A stretch of DNA of 64,000 nucleotides from Balneolaceae bacterium (lineage in GTDB: Bacteria > Bacteroidota > Rhodothermia > Balneolales > Balneolaceae): contig CP051242.1 of NCBI GenBank assembly GCA_017795005.1, forward strand, positions 310,001-374,000. Reading direction: 5' to 3'. The translations under genes and the position numbers were made by a program. Below the pieces are notes generated by a model, which was given only the letters and a program-made list of their open reading frames with translations, made no database searches and had not been told where the DNA came from. Shown here piece by piece: positions 46,769 to 55,764 of the stretch; position 1 is the stretch's first letter; each line of letters opens with the position of its first letter.

Positions 46769-47349
46769 TGGAAATTCTGGATCTCATAATTGCCGTTCCG
46801 TTATTATACTTTGCTTATAAAGGCGCAGTAAATGGAATCGTAAAAGAGGTTCTGAATATTGTTGGGATTACATTAGCCGTATTTCTGACTTTCAAGTATA
46901 TGGACGCGCTCAGTATATTGATTGAGCCTTTTTTTGAAGATCAGGCAGCGGCATATATTCCATTTCTTTCAGCAGCGCTACTTTTTTTAGGAACCCTATC
47001 TGTGGTAGCTTTGATTGCATATCTGACGAAAGAATTACTGAAGGCAGTAAAACTTAGCGCGGTTAATCGTGTACTTGGAGCTCTATTTGGTATCCTGAAA
47101 AGTGGGATGATTGTAAGCACGATTCTGCTATTACTAGCCGGATTTAATATTCCAAAAGATGAAGTTCGGGATAACTCAATCTTATATCCTTATATAATAT
47201 ATTTAGGTCCATGGACTTATGAAGCAGTAGCCTTCATTTACCCAGGAGCAGAGGGATATACTGAAACCATTCAGGAAAACCTGAGCAAATACAACCCGGT
47301 TAATAACATCCCTTTTTTGAACGAAACGAAAGATCTAAACGATAATTAA
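46768..47349 (+). CDS. CvpA-family membrane protein
   Basis: 193 residues. Four hydrophobic helices (about 1-18, 25-45, 60-85, 103-125) followed by a charged tail, with the family opening EILDLIIAVPLLYFAYKGAVNGIVKE. CvpA affects envelope processes and colicin V export in E. coli; its molecular role is unclear. Zero-gap to tyrS. Confidence 0.85.
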   Translation: MEILDLIIAVPLLYFAYKGAVNGIVKEVLNIVGITLAVFLTFKYMDALSILIEPFFEDQAAAYIPFLSAALLFLGTLSVVALIAYLTKELLKAVKLSAVNRVLGALFGILKSGMIVSTILLLLAGFNIPKDEVRDNSILYPYIIYLGPWTYEAVAFIYPGAEGYTETIQENLSKYNPVNNIPFLNETKDLNDN

Positions 47350-48564
47350 ATGGCATTTCTTCCTGTAGAAGAACAATTGGAAATAATCCAAAGAGGGGCG
47401 GTCGAAATAGTGCCCCTTGATGAGTTAAAAGAAAAACTCAAAAAATCAGCTAAAGAAAATAAGCCACTTCAAATCAAATTAGGAGTGGATCCAACACGAC
47501 CAGACTTACATCTTGGGCATTCAGTTGTACTCAGAAAAATGAGACAATTTCAGGATCTGGGACATGAAGCAGTTTTAATCATTGGCGGATTTACTGCTAT
47601 GATTGGAGACCCAACCGGACAAAACTCTACGCGACCACCGCTTACGGCTGAAGAAGTAGCAGAAAATGCACAGTCTTACATTGATCAGGCTCAGAAAATC
47701 CTGGACACTTCAAGACTTAGAATTGTAAACAACAATGACTGGCTTGGTACGATGAGCTTTATTGATGTGATTCGGCTTGCGTCAAAAACTACGGTTGCCA
47801 GAATGATTGAGAGGGATGATTTTTCAAAACGTTTCAATAATAATGAGCCCATTTCTTTGCACGAATTCTTGTATCCGTTAGCTCAGGGTCAGGATTCCGT
47901 TCATCTTGAAAATGATGTGGAGTTAGGTGGCACCGACCAGAAATTTAACTTATTGGTGGGTCGTCAACTTCAAAAAGATAGTGATATTGATCCTCAGATT
48001 TGCCTGATGATGCCACTATTAGTTGGTACAGATGGATCAGCAAAAATGTCGAAGTCTTATTATAACTATATCGGAATTGACGAAGCTGCAAATGATATGT
48101 ACGGGAAATCTCTTTCCATTCCTGATGAATTGATCTACACCTATTTTGAATTAGTAACGGATGTTGCTACGGAAGAGCTTCCGAGCATTAAAGAAAAAGC
48201 AGAAAAAGATCCCCGAAATGCTAAACACGACTTGGCTTTTGCTATTACAAAATTATATCACGGAGAAGAAGGCGCTAAAGCAGCCTGCGAGCATTTCGAG
48301 CAAACCATAATAAATAAGCAGGTGCCGGATGACGCTCCTGAGGTTGAACTAAATTCAGGTGAAGCCGTTCGATTATTAGACGTCATTTCTGATCTTAATT
48401 TTTCTCAAAGCAATGGGGAAACGAAGCGTTTAATCAAGCAGGGTGGAGTAAGTATTGATGATGAAAAGATTAATGATATTGGTTTAGAAATTTCACTTTC
48501 AGTTGGGGAAGAAAAAATTCTAAAAGTAGGAAAGCGTAAGTACGCAATTTTGAAAGGAGCGTAA
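47350..48564 (+). CDS. tyrS: tyrosyl-tRNA synthetase
   Basis: 404 residues. Class I synthetase with HIGH-type DLHLGHSVVL and GTDGSAKMSKSYYNYIG (KMSKS), YPLAQGQDSVHL and a C-terminal S4 domain (SNGETKRLIKQGGVSIDDEKIND). Belongs to the group without the long TyrRS-I insertion. Ends with a one-base overlap with xth. Confidence 0.97.
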   Translation: MAFLPVEEQLEIIQRGAVEIVPLDELKEKLKKSAKENKPLQIKLGVDPTRPDLHLGHSVVLRKMRQFQDLGHEAVLIIGGFTAMIGDPTGQNSTRPPLTAEEVAENAQSYIDQAQKILDTSRLRIVNNNDWLGTMSFIDVIRLASKTTVARMIERDDFSKRFNNNEPISLHEFLYPLAQGQDSVHLENDVELGGTDQKFNLLVGRQLQKDSDIDPQICLMMPLLVGTDGSAKMSKSYYNYIGIDEAANDMYGKSLSIPDELIYTYFELVTDVATEELPSIKEKAEKDPRNAKHDLAFAITKLYHGEEGAKAACEHFEQTIINKQVPDDAPEVELNSGEAVRLLDVISDLNFSQSNGETKRLIKQGGVSIDDEKINDIGLEISLSVGEEKILKVGKRKYAILKGA

Positions 48565-49331
48565 TGCTCAAGATTTCTTCTTACAACATTAACGGAGTTC
48601 GTGCCGCCTACCGTAAAGGTCTGATGCAGTGGATTGAAAAATCTGCTCCGGATATTATATGTTTTCAGGAACTAAGAGCAGAGATTGATCAGGTTCCGGA
48701 AGAACTTATCGACCTTGATTATCATCAAGCGTATTATGTAGCAGAAAAAAAAGGCTACTCCGGAGTATCCATTTACAGTAAAAAAGAACCGGTTTCTATC
48801 AAAGAAGGAATGGGTATTGATTGGATTGATAGTGAAGGGAGAGTATTAACCTTTGAATATGAGTCCTTCAGATTAGTTTCCGTATATATTCCTAGTGGTT
48901 CAAGTGGGGATCATCGGCAGGACTTAAAAATGAGTTTCCTCAAAGATTTCACCACTTTTGGAAAAGAGCTTAAGAGTGAAAGAAAGCCGACATTGATCTG
49001 TGGCGACTTTAATATCTGTCATCAGGAAATAGATATTCATAATCCATCTCAACAGCATAAAAACTCGGGGTTTTTACCTGAAGAGCGAACCTGGGTTAGT
49101 GAATTTCTGGAATTAGGATATGAGGATGTTTTCAGAAAGCTTCACCCGGATACTCCTGATCTATATTCATGGTGGAGTTATCGTGCTGCTTCTAAAGAAA
49201 GGAATAAAGGATGGAGAATCGATTATCATATGGCTACTCCGGAACTGGCGCAAAAAGCTTCAGAAGCGTATATCGAAAAAGAATGGAATATGTCGGATCA
49301 CGCACCGGTAACGATAATTTACGATTTATAG
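48564..49331 (+). CDS. xth: exodeoxyribonuclease III / AP endonuclease
   Basis: 255 residues. EEP-fold nuclease of base-excision repair: SYNINGVRAAYRKGL, IICFQELRAEIDQVP (Glu metal ligand), VSIYSKK, ICGDFNICHQEIDIHNP (Asp/Asn), RIDYHMAT and the final SDHAPVTI. No signal peptide. Last gene of the yqeY-cvpA-tyrS-xth run. Confidence 0.96.
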   Translation: MLKISSYNINGVRAAYRKGLMQWIEKSAPDIICFQELRAEIDQVPEELIDLDYHQAYYVAEKKGYSGVSIYSKKEPVSIKEGMGIDWIDSEGRVLTFEYESFRLVSVYIPSGSSGDHRQDLKMSFLKDFTTFGKELKSERKPTLICGDFNICHQEIDIHNPSQQHKNSGFLPEERTWVSEFLELGYEDVFRKLHPDTPDLYSWWSYRAASKERNKGWRIDYHMATPELAQKASEAYIEKEWNMSDHAPVTIIYDL

Positions 49332-49355
49332 CGAATGCAGTCCGCAGAGGCATTG

Positions 49356-49375
49356 TTTGTTTAATGTTAAACAAA
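49356..49375. promoter_or_regulatory. palindromic operator before the MarR gene
   Basis: TTTGTTTAA, TG, TTAAACAAA: a 20-base palindrome 14 bases upstream of the ATG at 49390, placed where MarR regulators usually bind to repress their own gene. Confidence 0.6.
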
Positions 49376-49389
49376 TTGTATACTTCGAT

Positions 49390-49848
49390 ATGCCTACACA
49401 TTTTAAAGGAACCAAAAAAGAAATTGACTCTCTGAACGCTTTTATCAAAATGACAAGAGCTTCAGAAAGTATTAATAACAGGATAAGCCGATCTTTGGCT
49501 GAATCATGCGGAAACCTTACGATCAGTCAGTTTGGAATTTTGGAAGCACTTCTGCATTTAGGCCCGTCTAATCAAAAAGATTTGGGCGCAAAGATCCTGA
49601 AAACGGGTGGAAATATTACTCTGGTAATAGATAATCTGGAGAAGCGAAACTATGTTACTCGTGAAACAGACCCAAATGATCGAAGAGCCTCAATTGTGAA
49701 CCTTACTAAAGAAGGGGAAGAATTTATTTCCGGATATTTTCCTGAGCACGTGGAAAAAATAGTAGATGAATTTTCGGTGCTGACCTCTGAGGAGCTGAAG
49801 GAGTTAGGCCGGCTTTGTAAAAAAGTCGGAATGAAGGAAAATAATTAA
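49390..49848 (+). CDS. MarR-family transcriptional regulator
   Basis: 152 residues from ATG 49390; a TTG start at 49357 would place the palindrome inside the coding region. Winged helix with LTISQFGILEALLHLGPSNQKDLGAKILKTGGNITLVIDNLEKRNYVTRETDPNDRRAS, split here as the recognition helix NITLVIDNLEKR and the wing DPNDRRAS. Typical dimer-forming MarR length. Ligand and targets unknown apart from likely self-control. Confidence 0.93.
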   Translation: MPTHFKGTKKEIDSLNAFIKMTRASESINNRISRSLAESCGNLTISQFGILEALLHLGPSNQKDLGAKILKTGGNITLVIDNLEKRNYVTRETDPNDRRASIVNLTKEGEEFISGYFPEHVEKIVDEFSVLTSEELKELGRLCKKVGMKENN

Positions 49849-49943
49849 CGGCTGAACAGGTTTATAGACTGTTAGTTAATTATTCAAAACTCCATAAATC
49901 CCTCAGGGGGTGGGCTTGATCGCTTGCTCCCTTTTTTATGCCC

Positions 49944-50696
49944 CTATCCCGGTTTAAGAATTTCATCGTAGATTCGTTTGACCTGAAGATCTCCAAATCC
50001 ATATATCGCTTCCCGGTTACAGAATTCCCGGAATACAGGACCAAAAGACGGATCGTCTAAGTCTTCCATAATTTGTTTTAAAGACTCAACCACTCTGCCG
50101 GGGTCTTTTTCGGATGGAAGTCGTTGAATATGTGCTTCTACAGCCGACGAGATAAAAGGAAAAGAGTCGGCCATTCCTTGAGAAATTTGAGTCAGCTTTT
50201 CCAGCTCATTATGCTGATAAGAAAGCCATAAATCAGAGAAGGAGTTCAGGTTTTGAAGAGGAAGTCTCTCGTCCAAAGCTTCCTGTAGTTCCTTATTATT
50301 TAAATGAGCAAAACTGTAAGGAGAATGAGCTTTGGGAAGAACCAGATACACGTTGTCTGTATGTAATCCTGAATTATGTAATAAATGAACTACAAACCAA
50401 AAGTTAACCTGACAAAACAAGTCCTTTTCAAACCATAGATTGATTTCAGATTCATTTTTAATATTCTGAATCTTCTGAAACTCAGGAACGACATGCTCAA
50501 TGTAAAACTGTTCCGTTTCTCCATAATTCCGACTAAGAAAACTTGCTCTGGTTGAAAAAAAATCCTCTAGATTTTCACAGCTTACATCTCCATCTACTAA
50601 ACACTCACGAGCTACAATTCTTTCCCCGGGAATGGGTTCAGGAAATCGCTCAAGAAGCGCGTCGCCGTTCAGGATGTGGTAAATCTTTTTTTTCAT
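49944..50696 (-). CDS. DUF1835 family protein
   Basis: 250 residues. DUF1835 features: YHILNGDALLERFPEP start, GERIVARECLVDGDV, and LWFEKDLFCQVNFWFVVHLL in the middle; a C-terminal helical part with YGFGDLQVKRIYDEI. Family function unknown. 9 bases after uvrB on the same strand, so probably in one transcript. Confidence 0.85.
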   Translation of the reverse strand: MKKKIYHILNGDALLERFPEPIPGERIVARECLVDGDVSCENLEDFFSTRASFLSRNYGETEQFYIEHVVPEFQKIQNIKNESEINLWFEKDLFCQVNFWFVVHLLHNSGLHTDNVYLVLPKAHSPYSFAHLNNKELQEALDERLPLQNLNSFSDLWLSYQHNELEKLTQISQGMADSFPFISSAVEAHIQRLPSEKDPGRVVESLKQIMEDLDDPSFGPVFREFCNREAIYGFGDLQVKRIYDEILKPG

Positions 50697-50705
50697 AGAT
50701 AAAGA

Positions 50706-52760
50706 TTAAAGCTCCTTTTCAAGTTTACCAATCTGATCTCTGATTCTGGCAGCTTCTTCAAACTCCATGTTTCTGGCAGCCTGAAGCATCGTTTCACGAA
50801 GATGTTCAATGAGCTTATCCTTGCTTTCAAAAGTAACTTCATTCATAGCCGGACTAGCTTTGTATTGAATTCCATCTTCGGCTACTTTGATGGACTCAAG
50901 GTAATCCTGTTCGGCCTGTTTAGCTGCTTCGGCTTCATAATCAAATTTCTGTGTTGAAATAAGAGAAGGATCTACCAGTGGTTTGAGTTCTTTAGCTACT
51001 GTTGTTGGGGTGATACCATGCTCCTTATTATAATCTTCCTGAACTTTGCGCCGGCGTTCTGTTTCATCTAAAACCTTTCTCATACTATCGGTGATTTTAT
51101 CAGCATATAAAATGGCTTTACCCTCCACATTACGAGCTGCCCTACCAACAATCTGAAACAGAGACGTTTCAGATCTCAAAAAACCTTCTTTATCGGCGTC
51201 CATGATTGCGACTAAACTGAGCTCCGGAATATCAATTCCTTCTCTGAGCAAATTGATCCCAACTAACACATCAAAATCACCACGGCGGTATTTATAAATC
51301 ACTTCAATACGCTCAAGAGCATCCAGTTCGCTATGCATATATGCCGCTGAAATCCCAAGATTTTTGAGATATTCACTTAGTTCTTCACTCAATCTCTTGG
51401 TAAGAGTAATAACCAGCACACGTTCTTTTTTGGCTATTCTTATTCTGATTTCTTCCAGCAAATCATCTACCTGATTACCAAGTGGGCGCACTTCAATTTC
51501 AGGTTCCATCAATCCGGTTGGTCGAATTATTTGTTCGGTATAAACTCCACCACTTTTCTCCAGTTCATAATCTCCCGGAGTAGCGCTTACAAAAATAACC
51601 TGATTTACTATTCCCTCCCATTCATCAAAGGTAAGAGGCCTGTTATCCAGAGCTGAAGGAAGCCTAAATCCGTGGTCTACTAATTGAACTTTTCTGGATC
51701 GATCACCGCCATACATGGCGGAAATCTGAGGGATGGTTTGGTGACTTTCGTCAACGACAACCAAAAAATCATCGGGGAAATAATCGAGCAAGCAAAAAGG
51801 ACGCTCACCAGGCTTTCTCGCACTTAAGTAACGGGAGTAATTTTCAATGCCGGAACAATAGCCGATCTCCTGAATCATCTCTATATCGAACAGGGTACGT
51901 TGTTCCAACCGTTTTGCTTCCAGAAACTTCTCTTCATCAATAAGCACTTTTGTTCTCCATTGAAGTTCATCCCTGATTTGATCAATGGACTGTTCCAATC
52001 TGGATTTGGTAGTTACATAATGTGAAGCCGGATAGATCTTAAATTCCTGAACTTCTTCAAGAACATTTCCGGTATCGGTATCGAAGAGTTGGAGTTTTTC
52101 AATTTCATCGCCCCACATGGTGATTCGTAAACCTTCATCCGAATAGGCAGGATAAACATCAATAACATCACCACGAACACGAAATACTCCTCGCCTGAAG
52201 TCATGATCATTTCGGGTATAATGTAAATCCACCATATCATAGAGGAGTTTGTTTCTGGGGATTTCCATTCCGGTTTTTAACGAAACAATCAACTTAGCAT
52301 ACTCCGACGGAGAGCCGATACCGTAAATACAACTCACTGATGAAACAATAATCACGTCCCGGCGCCCGGATAAAAGAGAACTGGTTGCACGTAATCTCAG
52401 CCGTTGAATTTCATCATTAATAGAAAGATCCTTTTCGATGTATTTATCTTGTGCAGAGATATAGGCTTCGGGCTGATAGTAATCGTAATAGGAAATGAAG
52501 AACTCAACACGGTTATCAGGAAAGAAATCACTTAGCTCCCTAAAAAGCTGCGCAGCCAGGGTCTTATTGTGACTCATAACCAGTGTAGGCTTCTGTACAT
52601 TCTCAAGAACATTAGCGATGGTTCTGGTTTTTCCTGAGCCTGTAATTCCCAATAACGTCTGAAATTTATCTCCGGCTTCAACGCCTTCCGTAAGTTCTTC
52701 AATCGCCGTTGGCTGATCACCGGCCGGTTGATAAGGAGAGTGTAATTTGAATTCAGACAT
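50706..52760 (-). CDS. uvrB: excinuclease ABC subunit B
   Basis: 684 residues. Damage-verification helicase of nucleotide excision repair. Walker A TLLGITGSGKT, the beta-hairpin region YYDYYQPEAYI, VVSSVSCIYGIG, DEFLVVVDESH-type DDFLVVVDESHQTIPQ, helicase VGINLLREGIDIPE and QIVGRAARN, and a C-terminal UVR motif (IEHLRETMLQAARNMEFEEAARIRDQ). Full length. The AT-rich region upstream (52761-52966) carries palindromic repeats. Confidence 0.98.
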   Translation of the reverse strand: MSEFKLHSPYQPAGDQPTAIEELTEGVEAGDKFQTLLGITGSGKTRTIANVLENVQKPTLVMSHNKTLAAQLFRELSDFFPDNRVEFFISYYDYYQPEAYISAQDKYIEKDLSINDEIQRLRLRATSSLLSGRRDVIIVSSVSCIYGIGSPSEYAKLIVSLKTGMEIPRNKLLYDMVDLHYTRNDHDFRRGVFRVRGDVIDVYPAYSDEGLRITMWGDEIEKLQLFDTDTGNVLEEVQEFKIYPASHYVTTKSRLEQSIDQIRDELQWRTKVLIDEEKFLEAKRLEQRTLFDIEMIQEIGYCSGIENYSRYLSARKPGERPFCLLDYFPDDFLVVVDESHQTIPQISAMYGGDRSRKVQLVDHGFRLPSALDNRPLTFDEWEGIVNQVIFVSATPGDYELEKSGGVYTEQIIRPTGLMEPEIEVRPLGNQVDDLLEEIRIRIAKKERVLVITLTKRLSEELSEYLKNLGISAAYMHSELDALERIEVIYKYRRGDFDVLVGINLLREGIDIPELSLVAIMDADKEGFLRSETSLFQIVGRAARNVEGKAILYADKITDSMRKVLDETERRRKVQEDYNKEHGITPTTVAKELKPLVDPSLISTQKFDYEAEAAKQAEQDYLESIKVAEDGIQYKASPAMNEVTFESKDKLIEHLRETMLQAARNMEFEEAARIRDQIGKLEKEL

Positions 52761-52847
52761 AAAAAGTGATTTTCAGATGAAAAGAGAGCAAAAAGAAAGG
52801 TAAATTCTTTTAGATTAAGGTTCAGAAAATATTTCGACCTCCTCTGT

Positions 52848-52952
52848 CTCCTCCTTATCAAGGAGGAGGACTCATAAAATAGAATTAGAGGTTAAAGTCC
52901 CCTCTTGAGAGGGGATTTAGCCTGCCTGCCAAAGTATTTCTACGGCGGACAG
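52848..52952. repeat. cluster of nested palindromic repeats upstream of uvrB/tyrA
   Basis: CTCCTCCTT-ATC-AAGGAGGAG (52848-52868) and TCCCCTCT-TG-AGAGGGGA (52898-52915) are two hairpins; then CCTGCCTGCC ... GGACAGG (52921-52952) interrupts the usual tail of the second repeat (GGGATTTAG|GGTGTGTC), as though inserted. Confidence 0.6.
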
Positions 52953-52966
52953 GGGTGTGTCGTTAA

Positions 52967-54118
52967 ATGATAATGAGTGCTAAAATGCCACACAGACATA
53001 AAGAATTAGAAAGTCCGCGGAAACGCATTGACGAAATCGATGAAGAAATACTGGATCTTTTGGCCGAACGTGCTAAAACAGTACAGGATGTGATCCGCGC
53101 TAAGGTGGAAAATAAACTTCCTGTTTTTGTTCCGGAACGAGAGATTGAAAAAAGCGAAGCGTTCAAAAAAATGGCTCAGGAAAAAGGTATTGATCCGGAA
53201 TGGGCAGAAGATTTTCTAAGAATGATAATGAGTTCCTCCAGAGACAGTCAGAGTCAGGAGAAATTTCCGATTGCGACCGAAGAGCCTAAACACATTTTGT
53301 ATATCGGTGGTGAAGGAGGGATGGGGAAACTTTACCAACGGATTACTCGACAAACAGGTCACCATACCTATTCCATTGATAAAGGAAACTGGCATGAACT
53401 GGAAGCGTTGAGTGAACAATTAGATATGGTAATCATAACGGTTCCTATTAATGTCACGGAACAGGTTGTTCAAAGATTACAAGGGCGGCTATCTTCAAAA
53501 ACAATCCTGGCCGATTTTACCAGCAATAAGTCAAAGCCCATGGAGGCGATGCTGGAATATCACGAGGGACCAGTTTTGGGATTACACCCTATGCACGGAC
53601 CTGATGTTGAAAACCTATCCAAGCAGCTGATGGTGGTTTGTCCGGCGCGGGATGGAGATAAAGCGGACTGGTTTATTAAACAGTGTGAGTTATGGGGAAT
53701 GCGGATTGTACATGCGGAGCCCGAAAAACACGATCATGTAATGCACCTGGTACAGGGACTCCGTCACTTTGTGGCATTACTTCATGGCTCATTTATGGAG
53801 CATTATGATTTGAAGCCGGCAGACATGTTGGATTATTCGTCTCCCATTTACCGGGCTGAGTTAATGATGACCGGCCGTATCTTTGCACAAAGCGCAGAAC
53901 TCTATGCAGATATTGTATTTTCTAATAAGGAAAGAAGAGAACTGTTACTCAACTTTTTCGAGCACCATAAAAAACTCGCTGAGCTTGTTGAGCAAAATGA
54001 CCGGGAAGGATTCATCAGAGAATTTGAAGGAGTAACGGACTTCTTCGGAAAATTTGCCACACAAGCTCTTACAGAAAGTGGCTATCTGATAAATCGTTTA
54101 GCAGATAGGTTTGCCTGA
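52967..54118 (+). CDS. tyrA: bifunctional chorismate mutase / prephenate dehydrogenase
   Basis: 383 residues. N-terminal AroQ chorismate mutase (residues ~12-95: PRKRIDEIDEEILDLLAERAK, with the KxxxxxPVFVPERE segment) and NAD-binding prephenate dehydrogenase (ILYIGGEGGMGKLYQRITRQTG onwards; VPINVTEQV, LGLHPMHGPDV, and a C-terminal helical part). This is the E. coli T-protein arrangement. Other starts at residues 3 and 7 are possible. No other aro genes are adjacent. Confidence 0.95.
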   Translation: MIMSAKMPHRHKELESPRKRIDEIDEEILDLLAERAKTVQDVIRAKVENKLPVFVPEREIEKSEAFKKMAQEKGIDPEWAEDFLRMIMSSSRDSQSQEKFPIATEEPKHILYIGGEGGMGKLYQRITRQTGHHTYSIDKGNWHELEALSEQLDMVIITVPINVTEQVVQRLQGRLSSKTILADFTSNKSKPMEAMLEYHEGPVLGLHPMHGPDVENLSKQLMVVCPARDGDKADWFIKQCELWGMRIVHAEPEKHDHVMHLVQGLRHFVALLHGSFMEHYDLKPADMLDYSSPIYRAELMMTGRIFAQSAELYADIVFSNKERRELLLNFFEHHKKLAELVEQNDREGFIREFEGVTDFFGKFATQALTESGYLINRLADRFA

Positions 54119-54146
54119 TTAAAATATCATTATTCTCCTTAAAGAC

Positions 54147-54173
54147 GTCATCCTGAACTTGTTTCAGGATCTT
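54147..54173 (+). repeat. dispersed palindromic repeat, short copy
   Basis: GTCATCCTGAACTTGTTTCAGGATCTT with ATCCTGAA / TTCAGGAT stem; 28 bases after the tyrA stop, so it may act as its terminator. Confidence 0.6.
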
Positions 54174-54202
54174 AAAATCAGGGTTCTAAACGTTGATCCG
54201 CC

Positions 54203-54552
54203 TTTGCTACTTTTGTGCTGACAAAAGTAGCAAAAGCTCCCGGCTGTGATGGCTTCCGGGCATTCAATCCCACGAATTCTACCAAAAACAGATCACCCCA
54301 CAAGTGGGGCATGTTTTAGGGTTTGAATTCTATGGGTTGATTGAATGCTATTCCTCCACCCACCTAATGCCGGATTAATTTAGGCTTAGATATTAAGTAA
54401 AATGCAAACAAAACCAAGTCCGGAAAAAATGGGCAAGCCCAGATGTAAAAGGGAGTGAGGACCGTAATCGCTCTAGTTAACAGCGGCTGGTGAAAATGAA
54501 ATCTGCATTTTTTACGGCGATTTTTGGCTACTTTTGATCGATCAAAAGTAGC
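54203..54552 (+). repeat. long structured non-coding repeat, copy A
   Basis: 350 bases. Left hairpin TTTGCTACTTTTGT/ACAAAAGTAGCAAA (54203-54234), a CCCGG/CCGGG hairpin, a long nested stem with GCATTCAATC (54260-54269) against GATTGAATGC (54339-54348) plus GAATTC pair and a CCCCAC/GTGGGG tip, a conserved 170-base core, and right palindrome GCTACTTTTGATCGATCAAAAGTAGC (54527-54552). The core contains AGTCCGGAAAAAATGGGC, identical to copy B at 59990. It fills most of the 54119-54574 gap, ending 22 bases before the DUF1643 gene. Confidence 0.8.
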
Positions 54553-54574
54553 ACACATAAAGACGATACACTAG

Positions 54575-55114
54575 ATGTTTAAAGACAAACCCTGGATATA
54601 CCACCACGATGAACCTCTTACCCGATATTCTCTAGGTCAGGAAGGGGAGAATCCGCTCATCTGTTTTGGGATAAATCCAAGCACGGCAGTTCCAGAAAAC
54701 CTGGACCCAACAGTGGCTTCAGTAGCGCGTTATGCAGTCGAAAAAAACTACGATGGCTGGCTGATGTTCAATCTCTATCCGCAGCGGGCAACCAACCCGG
54801 ATAAGATGCACAAGCACTTTCAGAAACGGATACACGATAAAAATGTAGAGGTGATCCGGGATCTGATTCACGCTATTCCGAATAAGGAAGCAGACATCTG
54901 GTGTGCCTGGGGAACCCTCATCGAAAAACGCCCATATTTAATGCGCTGTCTGAGAGATATTTACGAAGTGATAGCAGATACCAATTGTAGTTATTTCACC
55001 CGCGGCAACATTTCCAAAGCCGGACATCCACACCATCCGCTATATCTCAGAAAGACCTCACCTATGGATGAGTTTGATCCGAAGAGGTATTTAGCTATGA
55101 TGGACTATCAGTAA
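54575..55114 (+). CDS. DUF1643 family protein
   Basis: 179 residues. DUF1643 features: LICFGINPSTAVPENLDPTVASV, GWLMFNLYPQRATNPD, ADIWCAWGTLIEKRPYL and TRGNISKAGHPHHPLYL near the end. Function unknown; often carried on mobile DNA. It directly follows structured repeat A, and a broken copy of its C-terminal part is at 57061. Last 20 bases overlap the RAYT gene end on the other strand. Confidence 0.85.
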   Translation: MFKDKPWIYHHDEPLTRYSLGQEGENPLICFGINPSTAVPENLDPTVASVARYAVEKNYDGWLMFNLYPQRATNPDKMHKHFQKRIHDKNVEVIRDLIHAIPNKEADIWCAWGTLIEKRPYLMRCLRDIYEVIADTNCSYFTRGNISKAGHPHHPLYLRKTSPMDEFDPKRYLAMMDYQ

Positions 55115-55658
55115 AGAAACGGTCTTTATTCCAGTTTCTGGGATTATTGATAATGTATTCCTGAATTCTATAAAAAGATTCTTCATTTCGAACGATATGA
55201 TCATAATAATTTCTTTGCCAGACCTTCATCCCGGGTGTTTGATTAATGATGTTGATTTGTTTTGCAACATTCATTTTAAACCATCCAATGATTTTCGGGA
55301 CTAACATTTTACGGCGGTAGTTGCGGTAGTGCGCCGGGTCAATATGGTTTCGTAGGGGCGATTCATGAATCGCCCCTACGAATGGTTCTTCATTTGTAAT
55401 TTCGATAATACCATGAATATGATTAGGCATTGTTATGAATTGATGTGTTTTTGTATTCGGAAAGCGAAGCTCGATTTTATTCCAATAATCATGGACAACT
55501 TTGCCACTAGTATTCAAAATCATTTTACCATTATTAACCTCCCCAAAAAGAAAAAGCTTTTGGTAAGTACAGGCGGTTATAAAATATAATCCAGGGTGAG
55601 AATAGTTATAACCCTGTAGCCGAATTGATTTACGATCATGGTTATTAATAGACTTCAT
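55095..55658 (-). CDS. REP-associated tyrosine transposase (RAYT, Y1 family)
   Basis: 187 residues. Single-strand DNA transposase of the IS200/Y1 fold, usually domesticated to spread REP palindromes. LYFITACTYQKLFLFGE opening, HUH metal pair in ITMPNHIHGIIEI and candidate catalytic Tyr in QEYIINNPRNW. An in-frame 34-base palindrome (55349-55382) adds about ten residues (VGAIHESPLR) in the middle, so the protein is either tolerant of it or altered. Candidate mobiliser of the palindromes around it. Ends within the convergent DUF1643 gene. Confidence 0.85.
   Translation of the reverse strand: MKSINNHDRKSIRLQGYNYSHPGLYFITACTYQKLFLFGEVNNGKMILNTSGKVVHDYWNKIELRFPNTKTHQFITMPNHIHGIIEITNEEPFVGAIHESPLRNHIDPAHYRNYRRKMLVPKIIGWFKMNVAKQINIINQTPGMKVWQRNYYDHIVRNEESFYRIQEYIINNPRNWNKDRFFTDSPS
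55349..55382. repeat. 34-bp perfect palindrome inside the RAYT gene
   Basis: Arms TTCGTAGGGGCGATTCA and TGAATCGCCCCTACGAA with no spacer. It codes in frame for part of the RAYT. I saw no second copy in the window. Confidence 0.9.
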
Positions 55659-55764
55659 AATTAGTTAGATCAAGTATTAGGCTTACCCTTACAACATTTC
55701 TTTTATCTACTTTTGTTTACTTACAGCAAAGGACGATATTTCTAATCCAATTAATTAGTTCGCT

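Noticed and set aside
49890-49935. Terminator after the MarR gene
   Set aside because: There is a T run after CTCCC, but I could not form a convincing stem.
54364-54558. Small minus-strand ORF ending in ...LISKPKLIRH
   Set aside because: Lies wholly in structured repeat A; the similar ORF in copy B (60175-60540, ending ...FKSTSNFIRH) is a by-product of the same non-coding element, not a conserved protein.
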